A DNA stretch of 64,000 nucleotides, from assembly GCA_022826945.1 (NCBI GenBank), contig JAJDTY010000073.1:390507-454506 (forward strand), given 5' to 3'. Shown piece after piece: positions 29,032 to 39,324 of the stretch. The translations under genes were made by a program, and so were the position numbers. The notes below the pieces were generated by a model. That model saw only the letters and a list, made by a program, of their open reading frames with translations. It did no database searches and had not been told where the DNA came from. How positions within the stretch are numbered: the first letter of the stretch is position 1; every line of letters begins with the position of its first letter. The DNA comes from Candidatus Binatia bacterium. GTDB taxonomy: Bacteria; Desulfobacterota; Binatia; Bin18.

Positions 29032-29055
29032 GCACGTGTCCTGGCAGGACCAGCT

Positions 29056-30300
29056 TCAGCCCGCGACTGGAGCAATGAAGGGATAGGGCTGCAAGACCGC
29101 TTCCATTGTTCGCGGCTGGTCGAAGAAAGACAGCACCCGCAGCAGGACTTCGTCCACAATGGCATCTGGACAGGACGCCCCACAAGTGAGGGCGATATCA
29201 AGTGGACGGTGTTCAGGCAGCCAGCTCTGCGTAGTCTCGACCTGTTGCCGGTCTAAAACAAAATGGTCGATGTAGGACGGGGAGACGATGTCTTTTGCAC
29301 CCTGAACGAAATATGTCGGCATGGCCGCCCGGCAGAGCTCGACAATATGCGAGGTATTTGACGAGTTATATCCACCGACAACAAGACCCAGATCGGCCCC
29401 ATGCTCAATCAAGGCATACGTGGCGTGTTGGTTCTCATTCGTCGCATAACACAGGGTGTCGGACGTGTCAGCAAAGGTCTCACCCAGCCGCCCCTCACCA
29501 TAACGGTCGACCAAGGCCTGACGCAAAATCTGGGCAACCTGCCGTGTTTCGGAAGCTAACATCGTGGTTTGATTAACGACCCCGATCCGTTGTAAATCGC
29601 GCTCGGGGTCGAAACCGTGAGAGCAGGTATGGCCGAAGTGCGCAAAGAAAACGTCCGGCTCGAGCCGGCCACGAATAATGTCACCTAAGATATGAGCTTC
29701 TTCAAGATTGAGGACGACAACGGTCGGCGCATTTTGAATACTATGAGAGAAGGTCGCACGGGTTTCCTCATGGGAAGCTTTGCCATGTACGACCACGGTA
29801 TAGCCGCTACTGCCGAGCTGAGCGCTGCGTTTCCAGACACGCTCCACAAACGGACAGGTAGTATTATAGGTATACGGGTCTAATCCACGTTGGGCTAAGG
29901 CGTCCTGAACTTCTACACTCGCCCCGAAGGCAGGCACGACTACAATATCCTCTGCGGTGAGTTCGTCCCAGGCGATCAGGTGTTCGCCCGTAGAGGAGAA
30001 GATAAAGCGCACTCCCCGCTCCTGGAGGTCCTGGTTCACCGCGGGGTTATGGATCATTTCGCTTAAGAAAAAAATCCGCTTACCGCTGTTTTCCTGAAGC
30101 GTCCGATAGGCAATCTCGACTGCATTTTCCACACCAAAACAGAAACCAAAATGGCGGGCAAGAATAAAGCGCACCGGGCCAAAGTCGAGCACCGTGGGCA
30201 ATAAGTCCTGCTTGCGAGGGTCTTGTAGCTGACGGTGTTTTTTCACCCGAGAAATGATGGGGCTTTTATAGAAGTCTGGGATATGAAACTGCCGAGCCAT
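29056..30300 (-). CDS. ispH: 4-hydroxy-3-methylbut-2-enyl diphosphate reductase, long form
   Basis: Last step of the MEP isoprenoid pathway: a [4Fe-4S] enzyme yielding IPP and DMAPP. 414 residues, about 100 longer than E. coli IspH and closer to the plant/cyanobacterial-type form. Cluster ligands are visible: Cys54 in FGFCFGVENA, Cys149 in NTTCPFVERVW and Cys284 in DTLCYATNENQ. The N-terminal 40 residues are basic and unconserved. Two additional Cys occur in LTCGASCPD where E. coli has neither. ATG at 30300 has GGAGAGGG upstream; an in-frame ATG at 30495 would add a 65-residue unlikely leader. IspE to IspG are not in this window. Confidence 0.92.
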   Translation of the reverse strand: MARQFHIPDFYKSPIISRVKKHRQLQDPRKQDLLPTVLDFGPVRFILARHFGFCFGVENAVEIAYRTLQENSGKRIFFLSEMIHNPAVNQDLQERGVRFIFSSTGEHLIAWDELTAEDIVVVPAFGASVEVQDALAQRGLDPYTYNTTCPFVERVWKRSAQLGSSGYTVVVHGKASHEETRATFSHSIQNAPTVVVLNLEEAHILGDIIRGRLEPDVFFAHFGHTCSHGFDPERDLQRIGVVNQTTMLASETRQVAQILRQALVDRYGEGRLGETFADTSDTLCYATNENQHATYALIEHGADLGLVVGGYNSSNTSHIVELCRAAMPTYFVQGAKDIVSPSYIDHFVLDRQQVETTQSWLPEHRPLDIALTCGASCPDAIVDEVLLRVLSFFDQPRTMEAVLQPYPFIAPVAG

Positions 30301-30350
30301 GCTACGCCCTCTCCGCCCTACCCATGCTCTGGACGAGCGGAAAGCCTTGA

Positions 30351-31622
<1,272 letters not shown>

Positions 31623-31689
31623 GTACCCTTTTCCCCCAGACAGTCACCGCAGTGGGACAGACTGCTACCGCTTTCCTGTTGGGCTTCGC

Positions 31690-32865
31690 ATGGATATCCC
31701 TGATCAAACAAACAGCCTCCTCAAGGCCGTATCTGACCTCGCTGCCCAGGTTCGTTCGCTCAGTCATCAGATTGAAGCCCAGCGTCGCCTCCCCCAATCT
31801 CTTGTCGATGCCATGGCCACCGCAGGCCTCTTTCGGCTGCTCATTCCTCGCTCGCTTGGCGGTCTTGAGGTCGATGTCTCTACATTCATCCAGACTATTG
31901 AGGCGACCGCAGCCTTGGACGGTTCAGTCGGCTGGTCGGCTATGATCGGTGCAACGGGAGGACTGACGAGCGGCTATCTTCCGTTGGAAACTGCTCGGGA
32001 GATCTATGGCAGCGACCCGCATATCGTCACTGCCGGAGCCCTCGCTCCACACGGAAAGGCTAGACCGGTCGAGGGAGGCTACTACGTCACAGGACGTTGG
32101 CCTTTTAACAGCGGTTGTGAATACTGTGCCTGGCTCATGGGCAACTGCATTGTCCAGGCGGCTGAGGAGTCTCCTCATCTGCGTTCCGACGGACAGCCAG
32201 ACATTCGTCTGATGCTCTTTCCTGCGGCGGAAGCCGACATTATCGACACCTGGTCAGTCTCCGGCCTGCGAGGAAGCGGCAGCCACGATATTGCGATCCA
32301 TGACCTTTTTATTCCCGCAGAGAGAACGGTGGCATATGGCCTTGAGCCCCCTACACAGCCTGGCCCACTCTATGCCTTCCCTACCTTTGGCTTACTGGCA
32401 ATCGGTGTTGCCAGCGTAGCCGTGGGTATGGCCCACAGCAGCATTGCCTGTCTGATAGAGCTTGCCCGTACCAAGATTCCAACCGGAGGGCGTCGGCCGC
32501 TCGGTGAACGCCCATTCATCCACATGCAGGTGGCGCAGGCTCAAGCACGGCTCCAGGCAGCCCGCGCCGGGCTCTTTGCCATAGCCCAGGAGACATGGAA
32601 TATGACGTGTCAGAGGGAAGCGATTCCCCTTGAGCAGCGGGCGGCTATTCGTCTTGCAGCTAACTACGCCACCAGCGAGTCCGTCGCAGTGGTGGATAGT
32701 ATGTATACTGTGGCGGGGACCAGTGCCATCTGGGACACGAGTCCGCTCCAACGGGCTTTCCGCGACATCCACGTGCTGACCCAACACGCGGTCATCGCGC
32801 CACCTCTGTACGAGCTTGCCGGTCGGGTCTTGTTTGGCCTCAAGACCGATACGTCGATGTTATAG
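31690..32865 (+). CDS. acyl-CoA dehydrogenase-fold flavoprotein (HsaA-type monooxygenase-like)
   Basis: 391 residues with the acyl-CoA dehydrogenase three-domain fold. The N-terminal helical part holds RLPQSLVDAMATAGLFRLLIP, the middle beta domain holds WSVSGLRGSGSHDIAIHDLF, and a C-terminal helical bundle follows with YTVAGTSAIWDTSPLQRAFRD. The WSVSGLRGSGSHD and TSAIWDTSPLQR patterns match the class D flavin monooxygenases (HsaA, HpaB-like C2, DszC) better than true dehydrogenases, because the catalytic Glu of the dehydrogenases is not obvious. Substrate unknown. It follows frmA by 67 bases, but no functional link is evident. Confidence 0.82.
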   Translation: MDIPDQTNSLLKAVSDLAAQVRSLSHQIEAQRRLPQSLVDAMATAGLFRLLIPRSLGGLEVDVSTFIQTIEATAALDGSVGWSAMIGATGGLTSGYLPLETAREIYGSDPHIVTAGALAPHGKARPVEGGYYVTGRWPFNSGCEYCAWLMGNCIVQAAEESPHLRSDGQPDIRLMLFPAAEADIIDTWSVSGLRGSGSHDIAIHDLFIPAERTVAYGLEPPTQPGPLYAFPTFGLLAIGVASVAVGMAHSSIACLIELARTKIPTGGRRPLGERPFIHMQVAQAQARLQAARAGLFAIAQETWNMTCQREAIPLEQRAAIRLAANYATSESVAVVDSMYTVAGTSAIWDTSPLQRAFRDIHVLTQHAVIAPPLYELAGRVLFGLKTDTSML

Positions 32866-32894
32866 TCGTCTGACCACTTTCCTCTTCTCGCATG

Positions 32895-35711
32895 TCAGGG
32901 GACGACTTTTTTGAGCAACTGGAGGCTAACCTGAGGATTGTGGTACGGTCCGCTAACCTGAAACGGCAGCGCCGTGAGTCGGTCGGTGCTCTGGGCGAGT
33001 AGTTTGCCCGCTAAAGGAACCTTCTCAACGACACTCGTAATACCGCGCAGCGGAACAACATCGGTCGCGATATCAAGCGTTTTCTGCCGCAAGTTCACCT
33101 GGCCTCGGGCGTCCAGGCGAACAGCCTCCCCGATGAGAGCGAGATTCTCTGTGGTGAGGTGCCCGTGTCTCACGACGACATCTCCGGTCAGCGAAGAAAA
33201 GGGAAGGCCGTCGCGGGGCAACTGCGGCAACGAGAAGCTGAGAAGGCTTTGCAGACTGACGGCGGTCCAGAGCCGAACGAGAATCGGGAGTTGCCGGGCA
33301 ATCCCATCTTGAACTGAGAACGTCAATTCGCCATCCCATTCCTCCGGGTCATCCCAGAACTCCCAATTGGCAATCTCGATCTCGCCGCTGGCATCTAAGA
33401 CGCCAGAGAGAGTATCGGTTGGATGGCCAAGAGCGGTAAAAAAATCTGCCGCATCAACTTGGCTTACCTGCGGTGCGAACGAGAGCGCGGACGAGTCGAG
33501 CCAAAACGTCCCTTCTCCCCGAACGTGTCCGGCTGAGATGCCAGCTTCTCCGAGGCGGAAGTCAACCTGACGGTCATGCCGGTCAATAGAGACCCGGAGC
33601 GGTGCCACGCTAAACGTCTGATACCGCACACGGTCGCACTGGACATCGACCCGCACCTTGTTCTGTTCCGTTGTCTCTTTCTTCTCCGGTTGAACGGCAC
33701 CAGGTATTAAGATCGATTCGAAATCCAACTCGCCACACTCCAGGCTGACACGCAGTTCCAGGGGCTCAAGGCTCAGCAGTTCACCCGAGCCCGCCACACT
33801 CCCACCGGGCAGGCTGGCCTGCTCAATGACAAATTGCCCCTGCTGACCCTGCCAGGAGAATTGTCCACGCGTGATATCGAGCGGTTCAAGAAACGACAGC
33901 ACGTCCATACGGGCCTGGCTCAGCGCAATTCTCCCCTCGGTCTCCAGGCTGTGACGTTGCGGACCAAACCGGGCAACCAGCCTACCGCTGAACCGTCCGG
34001 ACTGTAGGTCCACTACAGCCCCGTCAAGCAGCGCCACAAAATCCTGGACAGCCGCCTGTGGAAGGGACAGAGCAACATGTCCCCGCTGTGAGGCAGTAAA
34101 GGGATGTTCGATCGTTCCCTCCAGGAACCCGACCGAGGTCCCCATACGAAAACGGATATCCTGGAGCCTCGCCTCCTCCGGCGTGAGATGCACGGCTCCA
34201 TTCACCTCGGACAGGGTTAGCCCCCACTCGGGAAGGTTCATGCCGGCTGAACGCCACTCTAACGTCGCGGCGTACGAGAGCTGGGTGCTCCCGCCAGGGG
34301 GAAGCCGCACGTTTAGCCGAAAGTCAGCCTGTCCTGACGGCTGGTGCACTGCTGGCAGGAACGTTTCTCGTTTTTTTGGTGACACAAATGAGAGCAGAGG
34401 CTCCAGGTCATCGGCGAGATTTATCTGCGCGGCGAGTCTGACTCCGAGCGCTGGTGACGCTTTTGAGAACAGGGGCCCCCAGTCAGCGCTCAGTTCCGTG
34501 AGCGCCGAGGCTTGTCCGTACGAGCCCTTCAGGTTCGAGGCGTGCAGTTGACCGTCCTGCAAACGAAGTTGTCCCGCTACCAGACGAACCGGAAGGCCAT
34601 TCTTCACGAACCGGGCCTCCACCTCTTCAAGCGTGGCATTCAAGGTGAGCGATGCTGGACTTTCAGCCAAGTTTTCGAGCAGCCCGGCGACCGGGGCGAC
34701 CACCAACCATGAGGAAGCGTAAGGCGGATTATCCCAATGCAAGTCTGTCAGGCCGATGCTGCCACGCTCAATCGTCAGGTGTGAAAGACGGGCCTCTCGG
34801 ACGCTTATTCGACCCGAGACGGTCGTGCTTGCATTCGCCCCTCCGGCATACTTCCCCGAGAAGTCTGCCCGCGCCACGGGCCAATCTGCCCCAACCCATG
34901 TACCCAACTCATGGACGGCAACATTCTGGAGGCGAATGTCGCCTCGCCATTTTGCCGGAGGCGCATTCGGTGTCGGCTCCCAGTGTGAGGAGCGAGAACG
35001 GAGCGTCAGTTGTCCAACCTCTCCGTTCCTGCCCAAGTCCGCACTCAACTCTCCCCACACGCCACCGGTATCCCAAGCAATCCGCATCCGTGCACGGGTG
35101 AAGACCACAGGAGCTCCGGTGGATGGTTGCTGAAAGACAAGTGTTGCATCTTCCAAGACAAGTTGGTGGACCAACAGTTGTGGGGAAAACCAGAGATTGG
35201 TGTCGGACGGAGTGTTCTCAGCCTCGGCTTCTTCGGCAAACGGATTCGCCTGGCGAGAGAACAGGCGCGCAACCGGAGCGGTCGATTCGGCATTCGATGT
35301 CGGTTGCGTAAGCTGGACGCTCGGCTTCAAGAAAAAGATATGACGAAAGAGCAGTTGCCCACGTAAGAGCGCTTTGAGATCAAGCACGAGATCAATACGT
35401 TCGGCAGTCATGAAGGGATCGGTGCCGTCGTGCGCCTGCATATTGACTGTCTTGAACTGCACCCCTACCCCCTGCCGAAAGGAGAGCGTACTCGATGCAA
35501 TCTCCACTTCTGCGCGGAAGAACCGTTCCAGTTCTTGTTCAAGGAAGGCAACATAGCGCTGTTCGGATAAGAACCAGCCAGCGAGTAGAAATCCCGCCAG
35601 GATTCCACTCAATACAAAAACGACCAGACCCAGCACCAGCCGCCGGAGTCCCCTGGGATAGCGAAATAGCCGGGATCGCTGTTCTGCCGTCTCCGTCTCA
35701 GGTTGGGCCAT
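32895..35711 (-). CDS. AsmA/YhdP-like inner-membrane-anchored periplasmic protein
   Basis: 938 residues. One N-terminal transmembrane anchor (about 27-49, VLGLVVFVLSGILAGFLLAGWF) is followed by an AsmA N-terminal segment (VEIASSTLSFRQGVGVQFKTV) and a very long beta-rich region with repeated strands, ending in the AsmA-C/DUF3971-like block (SLTGDVVVRHGHLTTENLAL, then VPLAGKLLAQSTDRLTALPF). Relatives such as YhdP and TamB form bridges that move phospholipids to the outer membrane (family knowledge). It starts 8 bases after the hydrolase stop, so the two share a transcript. Confidence 0.82.
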   Translation of the reverse strand: MAQPETETAEQRSRLFRYPRGLRRLVLGLVVFVLSGILAGFLLAGWFLSEQRYVAFLEQELERFFRAEVEIASSTLSFRQGVGVQFKTVNMQAHDGTDPFMTAERIDLVLDLKALLRGQLLFRHIFFLKPSVQLTQPTSNAESTAPVARLFSRQANPFAEEAEAENTPSDTNLWFSPQLLVHQLVLEDATLVFQQPSTGAPVVFTRARMRIAWDTGGVWGELSADLGRNGEVGQLTLRSRSSHWEPTPNAPPAKWRGDIRLQNVAVHELGTWVGADWPVARADFSGKYAGGANASTTVSGRISVREARLSHLTIERGSIGLTDLHWDNPPYASSWLVVAPVAGLLENLAESPASLTLNATLEEVEARFVKNGLPVRLVAGQLRLQDGQLHASNLKGSYGQASALTELSADWGPLFSKASPALGVRLAAQINLADDLEPLLSFVSPKKRETFLPAVHQPSGQADFRLNVRLPPGGSTQLSYAATLEWRSAGMNLPEWGLTLSEVNGAVHLTPEEARLQDIRFRMGTSVGFLEGTIEHPFTASQRGHVALSLPQAAVQDFVALLDGAVVDLQSGRFSGRLVARFGPQRHSLETEGRIALSQARMDVLSFLEPLDITRGQFSWQGQQGQFVIEQASLPGGSVAGSGELLSLEPLELRVSLECGELDFESILIPGAVQPEKKETTEQNKVRVDVQCDRVRYQTFSVAPLRVSIDRHDRQVDFRLGEAGISAGHVRGEGTFWLDSSALSFAPQVSQVDAADFFTALGHPTDTLSGVLDASGEIEIANWEFWDDPEEWDGELTFSVQDGIARQLPILVRLWTAVSLQSLLSFSLPQLPRDGLPFSSLTGDVVVRHGHLTTENLALIGEAVRLDARGQVNLRQKTLDIATDVVPLRGITSVVEKVPLAGKLLAQSTDRLTALPFQVSGPYHNPQVSLQLLKKVVP

Positions 35712-35719
35712 GCTTACGT

Positions 35720-36568
35720 CTATTCAGTCGTACCAGTAGAGGGTTCATCAGCGACGAACTTGTCAATAGTTTGGAAATACCGTTGCCCGGCGACCCGGTA
35801 CAGGCCGCCATGCTCTCCACCTGGGATTTCATAAAACTGCTTGGGTGGAGGAGCCAGTTCATACAAGTCACGACCCTGCTGAAAGGGCACAAGCCCATCC
35901 CGGGTGCCATGAATAACAAGCAGTGGAACTGCGAGCCTTGGAATAAGCCTAGCTGAGTTGAGGTCGTCTTTCACCAAGAAGGCTAGGGGTCGGAGGAGAA
36001 GCAGGGCTTGTCCCATCGCGTACAGGGAGTAAAACGGGGCTTCCAGAACCATGCGGGCCGGGCGCACCTCCAGTACAGGGTCAACCGCAAGGGCAATCGC
36101 GACCGCGCAGCCCAAGGATTCGCCAAAAAAGACGAGCCGTTTTCCCTCGCTCCAGCCCCGTTCCTGAATGAGCTGGAGTGCGGCCCGACCGTCGGATATA
36201 ATGCCGGGAATCGACGGACGGCCATGACTCAGGCCATAGCCCTGGTAGTCAAACAGGACATGGCTGCCGCCAACATGCGTATGCATCAAATAGGCGTGCT
36301 CTAATCGATTCTGAATATTCCCGCCATTCCCGTGAAACCAGATAAAGATGACGTCCCCCGGGCCGGGAATATACCAGCCGTGCAAGAGTGTCCCCGTCTC
36401 TCCTCCAAAGCGGATGTCCTCGTAGGCAAGCTCATAAACTGCTGGCGTTACATCCACAGTCGAGCTGGGATGGAAAAGGAAAAAATTCTTCAGCCACTCG
36501 GTAGGAGCGATAAGAGTCGAGGCAAAAAAAGCACTCCAGCCAAGAACGATCTGCGTCATGCTTGTCAC
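35720..36568 (-). CDS. alpha/beta hydrolase with N-terminal membrane anchor (ABHD13/BEM46-like)
   Basis: 282 residues. A hydrophobic N-terminus (about 5-25) suggests membrane attachment. The hydrolase core shows the oxyanion segment WFHGNGGNIQNR, nucleophile Ser in GESLG, acidic residue in GTRDGLVP and catalytic His in GEHGGLY. The order and motifs match the BEM46/ABHD13 group of serine hydrolases. Substrate unknown; genetic linkage to the AsmA-like gene hints at a lipid or envelope role, which is inference. Confidence 0.86.
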   Translation of the reverse strand: MTSMTQIVLGWSAFFASTLIAPTEWLKNFFLFHPSSTVDVTPAVYELAYEDIRFGGETGTLLHGWYIPGPGDVIFIWFHGNGGNIQNRLEHAYLMHTHVGGSHVLFDYQGYGLSHGRPSIPGIISDGRAALQLIQERGWSEGKRLVFFGESLGCAVAIALAVDPVLEVRPARMVLEAPFYSLYAMGQALLLLRPLAFLVKDDLNSARLIPRLAVPLLVIHGTRDGLVPFQQGRDLYELAPPPKQFYEIPGGEHGGLYRVAGQRYFQTIDKFVADEPSTGTTE

Positions 36569-36624
36569 TGTATAGTTGCTCTACTCGCGAGGGCCGGAGA
36601 GGTGGCGTACGAGTTATTCCTATC

Positions 36625-37125
36625 CTATGGTTTCTCGGTCTGGCGGACCGATCGTTTCTTCTTTTGATATAAACCACTCCGCCCTTCTCGCAAATCACGT
36701 TGAGCAAGCTCTTCTTCTGAACTAGTCTGCCCACTCACAAAACGATAGCTCGCCTGCACAAACTCGTCGACCTTGTCTTCGTCCGTCAATGTTTCTGCGC
36801 TGAGAGCCAGATATTCCCGCATCACGAACTCCCCACCACCGGGATGAAAAAGGTCTCCGGCCCGACTGGCGCTCGCGGAAACCAACTGCATAGCTGGGAG
36901 TTTCAAGGCCAAGTCTTCACCCAGGAGAAAAGAAAAGGGATTCCCGTTGGCATAGTAGCACAGGCCACCAAACATACGGCGATGCGTGACCCCCGTCAGG
37001 CCCAGACGGGCAATTGCCTCATCCAAAGTCAACTGATGACGCGGAGGCGGACGCTTTGCCTTTTGTTTTGCTATCTTTTGCGCCACGACGATCAAGATAG
37101 AGGGGAAAGACAGGAGGAGACCCAC
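36625..37125 (-). CDS. TfoX N-terminal-domain protein
   Basis: 166 residues. The TfoX-N domain lies at about 35-130 and shows RRMFGGLCYYANGNPFSFLL then DLALKLP and the late GGGEFVMREYLAL. This domain occurs in the competence regulator TfoX/Sxy and in many stand-alone proteins of unknown job. The C-terminal 35 residues are very basic (YQKKKRSVRQTEKP). The start is a GTG; an internal GTG at 37086 is an alternative and neither has a good ribosome site. Confidence 0.75.
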   Translation of the reverse strand: MGLLLSFPSILIVVAQKIAKQKAKRPPPRHQLTLDEAIARLGLTGVTHRRMFGGLCYYANGNPFSFLLGEDLALKLPAMQLVSASASRAGDLFHPGGGEFVMREYLALSAETLTDEDKVDEFVQASYRFVSGQTSSEEELAQRDLREGRSGLYQKKKRSVRQTEKP

Positions 37126-37134
37126 ATCTAATGT

Positions 37135-37611
37135 CTATAAGAGCTCCTGTGGCCCCTCCCCCTCCATAACGCCCCCAGGGGCGGCGACCATACCCAATCC
37201 AACCAGAACCCAGAGCAGGACAATGCCGCACACAATTCCTATAGCAATCGCGCTCCAGTACGACGCAAGCTCACCGCCTTGTTGGATATGCAGGGCGATA
37301 GCCCGTCCCTGCAGACGAGTCGTCAGGAAATACATTACAAACACTTGGAGACCAACCAGCAGCGCCTCAAGCATACGTTGCTCTTGCGGTATCAATCTGC
37401 TGAGGAGCAACGAGCCTACCGTCAGCATCCCCGTCCAGAGGAAAACATCCCGAACGGCACGGGGTTGAGACAGTCTCCGACAGTTCATTGACAGCAGAAC
37501 ACCGCCAGCAAGGGGAGAACCGAGGAAGGTTGCCAAGACAACGGCCCACACAGAATAGAGAGGCTCCTCCAGGTTATTCGTTCTGTGGCTCGGTAGATCA
37601 GTCGGCGGCAT
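37135..37611 (-). CDS. small integral membrane protein, function unknown
   Basis: 158 residues with four hydrophobic stretches: about 20-42, 58-75, 82-98 and 120-148 (WSAIAIGIVCGIVLLWVLVG). No family recognised. ATG at 37609-37611 is preceded by GGAGGGGGCT, an excellent ribosome site; an in-frame GTG four codons upstream is disfavoured. The stop lies 9 bases before the TfoX-N protein gene, so the two may be co-transcribed. Confidence 0.65.
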   Translation of the reverse strand: MPPTDLPSHRTNNLEEPLYSVWAVVLATFLGSPLAGGVLLSMNCRRLSQPRAVRDVFLWTGMLTVGSLLLSRLIPQEQRMLEALLVGLQVFVMYFLTTRLQGRAIALHIQQGGELASYWSAIAIGIVCGIVLLWVLVGLGMVAAPGGVMEGEGPQELL

Positions 37612-37785
37612 AGCCCCCTCCACAAAAGATATTCATCGGCCACGGTCAGCACACGAAAGTGCTCTGAGGCTACCCTTTGCTCCAAGACAATTCAACTGAG
37701 CATGACACCGGTAGCGCGCGTGTGTATCTGCTTCGTCACCACGGGCTATGCCACACTCAGGGTATGCCGTCCAGGAGGCCAACGT

Positions 37786-38105
37786 ATGGCAAAAGGCATC
37801 GTTATCATCCTTTGGAGTTTTGAGGTCCTTGCCTGGCCGCTGATGGGACTTGGGCAAGGCACGATTTACACCTGGGTTGATAGCAAGGGACCGTCCATTA
37901 TTCCGACACACTAACCGGTGAAGCCCGCTCGGTCGACGACGAGCTTCCACCGACGGCGAGTTTTGCAGCGCAGCCAGATACCATGTCACAATCGGAAATA
38001 CAGCCCCCTGCCCTTCCCACCCGAAGGGTGACGGCAGACGCGGTCGCTAACGCAGCTGAGCGTGAAGAGATGTTCAACCAATGGAAAAGGAGAGGCCGAA
38101 GGTGA
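37786..38105 (+). pseudogene. frameshifted DUF4124-type exported protein
   Basis: Begins at ATG 37786 after AGGAGG, with a signal-like MAKGIVIILWSFEVLAWPLM and then the DUF4124 opening IYTWVDSKG. As read, the frame ends at TAA after a few more residues. If one base is restored in the G-run at 37887-37889, the frame continues as GTVHYSDTLTGEARSVDDEL, the expected DUF4124 continuation, to TGA at 38103-38105. So this is either a real single-base deletion or a sequencing error in a short homopolymer. The intact protein would be about 105 residues. It lies just before the IS5-like element. Confidence 0.72.
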
Positions 38106-38182
38106 CCAAGTCGGACGAGGCGAAGATTTCGCACTCGGTCGAGATGGGCCGTTCGGCACAGACAACAGCAACGTGTTTGAGG

Positions 38183-39026
38183 ACTAGGGTCCGGAATCAT
38201 AACCAATAGAGGACGATGGCAGCGAGGGTGACCGTGGCCAAGTAGTTCTGCGCGAGTTTATCGTAGCGGGTGGCGAGGCGGCGCCAGTCCTTGAGGCGGC
38301 AGAAGGTGCGTTCAATACCATTGCGCTCCCGGTAGGCGACCGGGTCGAAGGGATGTTTGCGTTTGCGCGTCGGGTTGTTGGGGATGACCGGCTGACAGCC
38401 CCGGCGCCACAGTAAGGCACGCAACGCATCACTGTCAGAGGCCGTATCGACCAGACAACGCTTCGGGGTCATATCAGCCACCAAGTCGGCGCCGACCGGG
38501 GCGTCCCCGCGATGGCCTGGGCGGACGAGCAGCCGCCGCGGCCGGCCGTATTCATCGACGGCGGCATGGATTTTCGTCGTGCGGCCCCCCCGCGACCGGC
38601 CAATCGCCTGCTGGTCCGCCCCCCTTTTCCCCCCGCCGCTGACCGATGCGCCTTGACGGGCGTCGCATCCAACATCAGCACCACGGGCGGCCCGCCGCGG
38701 CCACCTCCGTGAAGACCCGCTCCCAGATGCCTTTGCGCGCCCAGCGCACGAACCGATTGTACAACGTCTTGTAGGGCCCATAGCCGGGCGGTGCATCGCG
38801 CCACCGACAGCCACTCTGTCACACGCGGATGATCCCGGAAATGACCCGCCGGTCGTCCACTCGCGGGACCCCCCGCACCTTGGTCGGCAACAGCGGCTGG
38901 AGCCGCGCGCATTGCTCCTCAGATAACCAAAACGGATTGCTCATCGCCTCTGCCCTCCAAAGTGAAGGGAGAACGAATCACAGCCCGCTTGCAAGGAAAA
39001 TCCCCGTTATGAGTCCTGATCCTAGT
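38183..39026 (-). mobile_element. IS5/IS427-type insertion sequence, degraded
   Basis: About 844 bases bounded by imperfect inverted repeats at 38183-38203 and 39006-39026 that match at 18 of 21 positions (outer parts ACTAGGGTCC and ACTAGGATCA). The palindrome CTAG occurs at both ends and could be the target duplication. A damaged transposase fills the interior. The element is visibly more GC-rich than its surroundings. Its right end overlaps the left end of the next palindromic element. Confidence 0.8.
38197..38944 (-). pseudogene. IS5-family transposase, inactivated
   Basis: Reads from ATG 38944 as MSNPFWLSEEQCARLQPLLP, a typical IS427-group start. Codon 42 is TGA (38819-38821), after which the same frame continues sensibly through RDAPPGYGPYKTLYNRFVRW. 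A one-base disruption near 38695-38705 moves to the frame containing VVLMLDATPVKAHRSAAGG, where the first catalytic Asp lies. A -1 shift at the slippery heptamer GGGAAAA (38625-38631) then leads to the third part, with GGRTTKIHAAVDEYGRP, VDTASDSDALR and the DDE Glu region YRERNGIERTFCRLKDW. The GGGAAAA shift may be natural programmed frameshifting; the stop codon and the other shift are damage. Confidence 0.8.
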
Positions 39027-39216
39027 GTGCTGGAATTGAAGTTCGTGGCAGAAGTGGTGCTCGCCCCGGTGACAGAAGCGTTTGACCGCCGCACGGATAG
39101 CGGCGGCGGACTGCGGCCCTGTGAAGGGGTTCGCCACGGCCCAGCAGAAAACCCTCCTGACAGCCAACGCTGAGGGCCATTCTCTAATGAGCTGTACTTC
39201 AGTTCCAGCACACTAG
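39022..39216. mobile_element. MITE-like element with 21-bp terminal inverted repeats
   Basis: 195 bases bounded by inverted repeats at 39022-39042 and 39196-39216 that agree at 20 of 21 positions (outer end CTAGTGTGCTGGAA). It has no coding capacity that I can see. The inverted ends, the small size and the location between an IS remnant and an orphan gene suggest a miniature inverted-repeat element or an internally deleted IS. Its left CTAG is shared with the right end of the IS5-like element. Confidence 0.6.
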
Positions 39217-39271
39217 CGCGCGATGCGAGTGAGTAGTCGCTCGGTGGAGGTTATGAGAATTTGCCTGACGG

Positions 39272-39314
39272 GGAAGCGTCCAGCCGGGACATTGCGGACC
39301 GTCTGGACGCTTCC
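39272..39314. terminator. strong hairpin downstream of the substrate-binding-protein gene
   Basis: A 12-bp perfect stem GGAAGCGTCCAG/CTGGACGCTTCC with a 19-base loop that can pair further (CGG/CCG). It lies 10 bases beyond the stop of the leftward binding-protein gene, as expected for a terminator, though no T-run follows. It could also be a palindromic relic of the mobile elements next to it. Confidence 0.45.
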
Positions 39315-39324
39315 ACCCGAAGGA

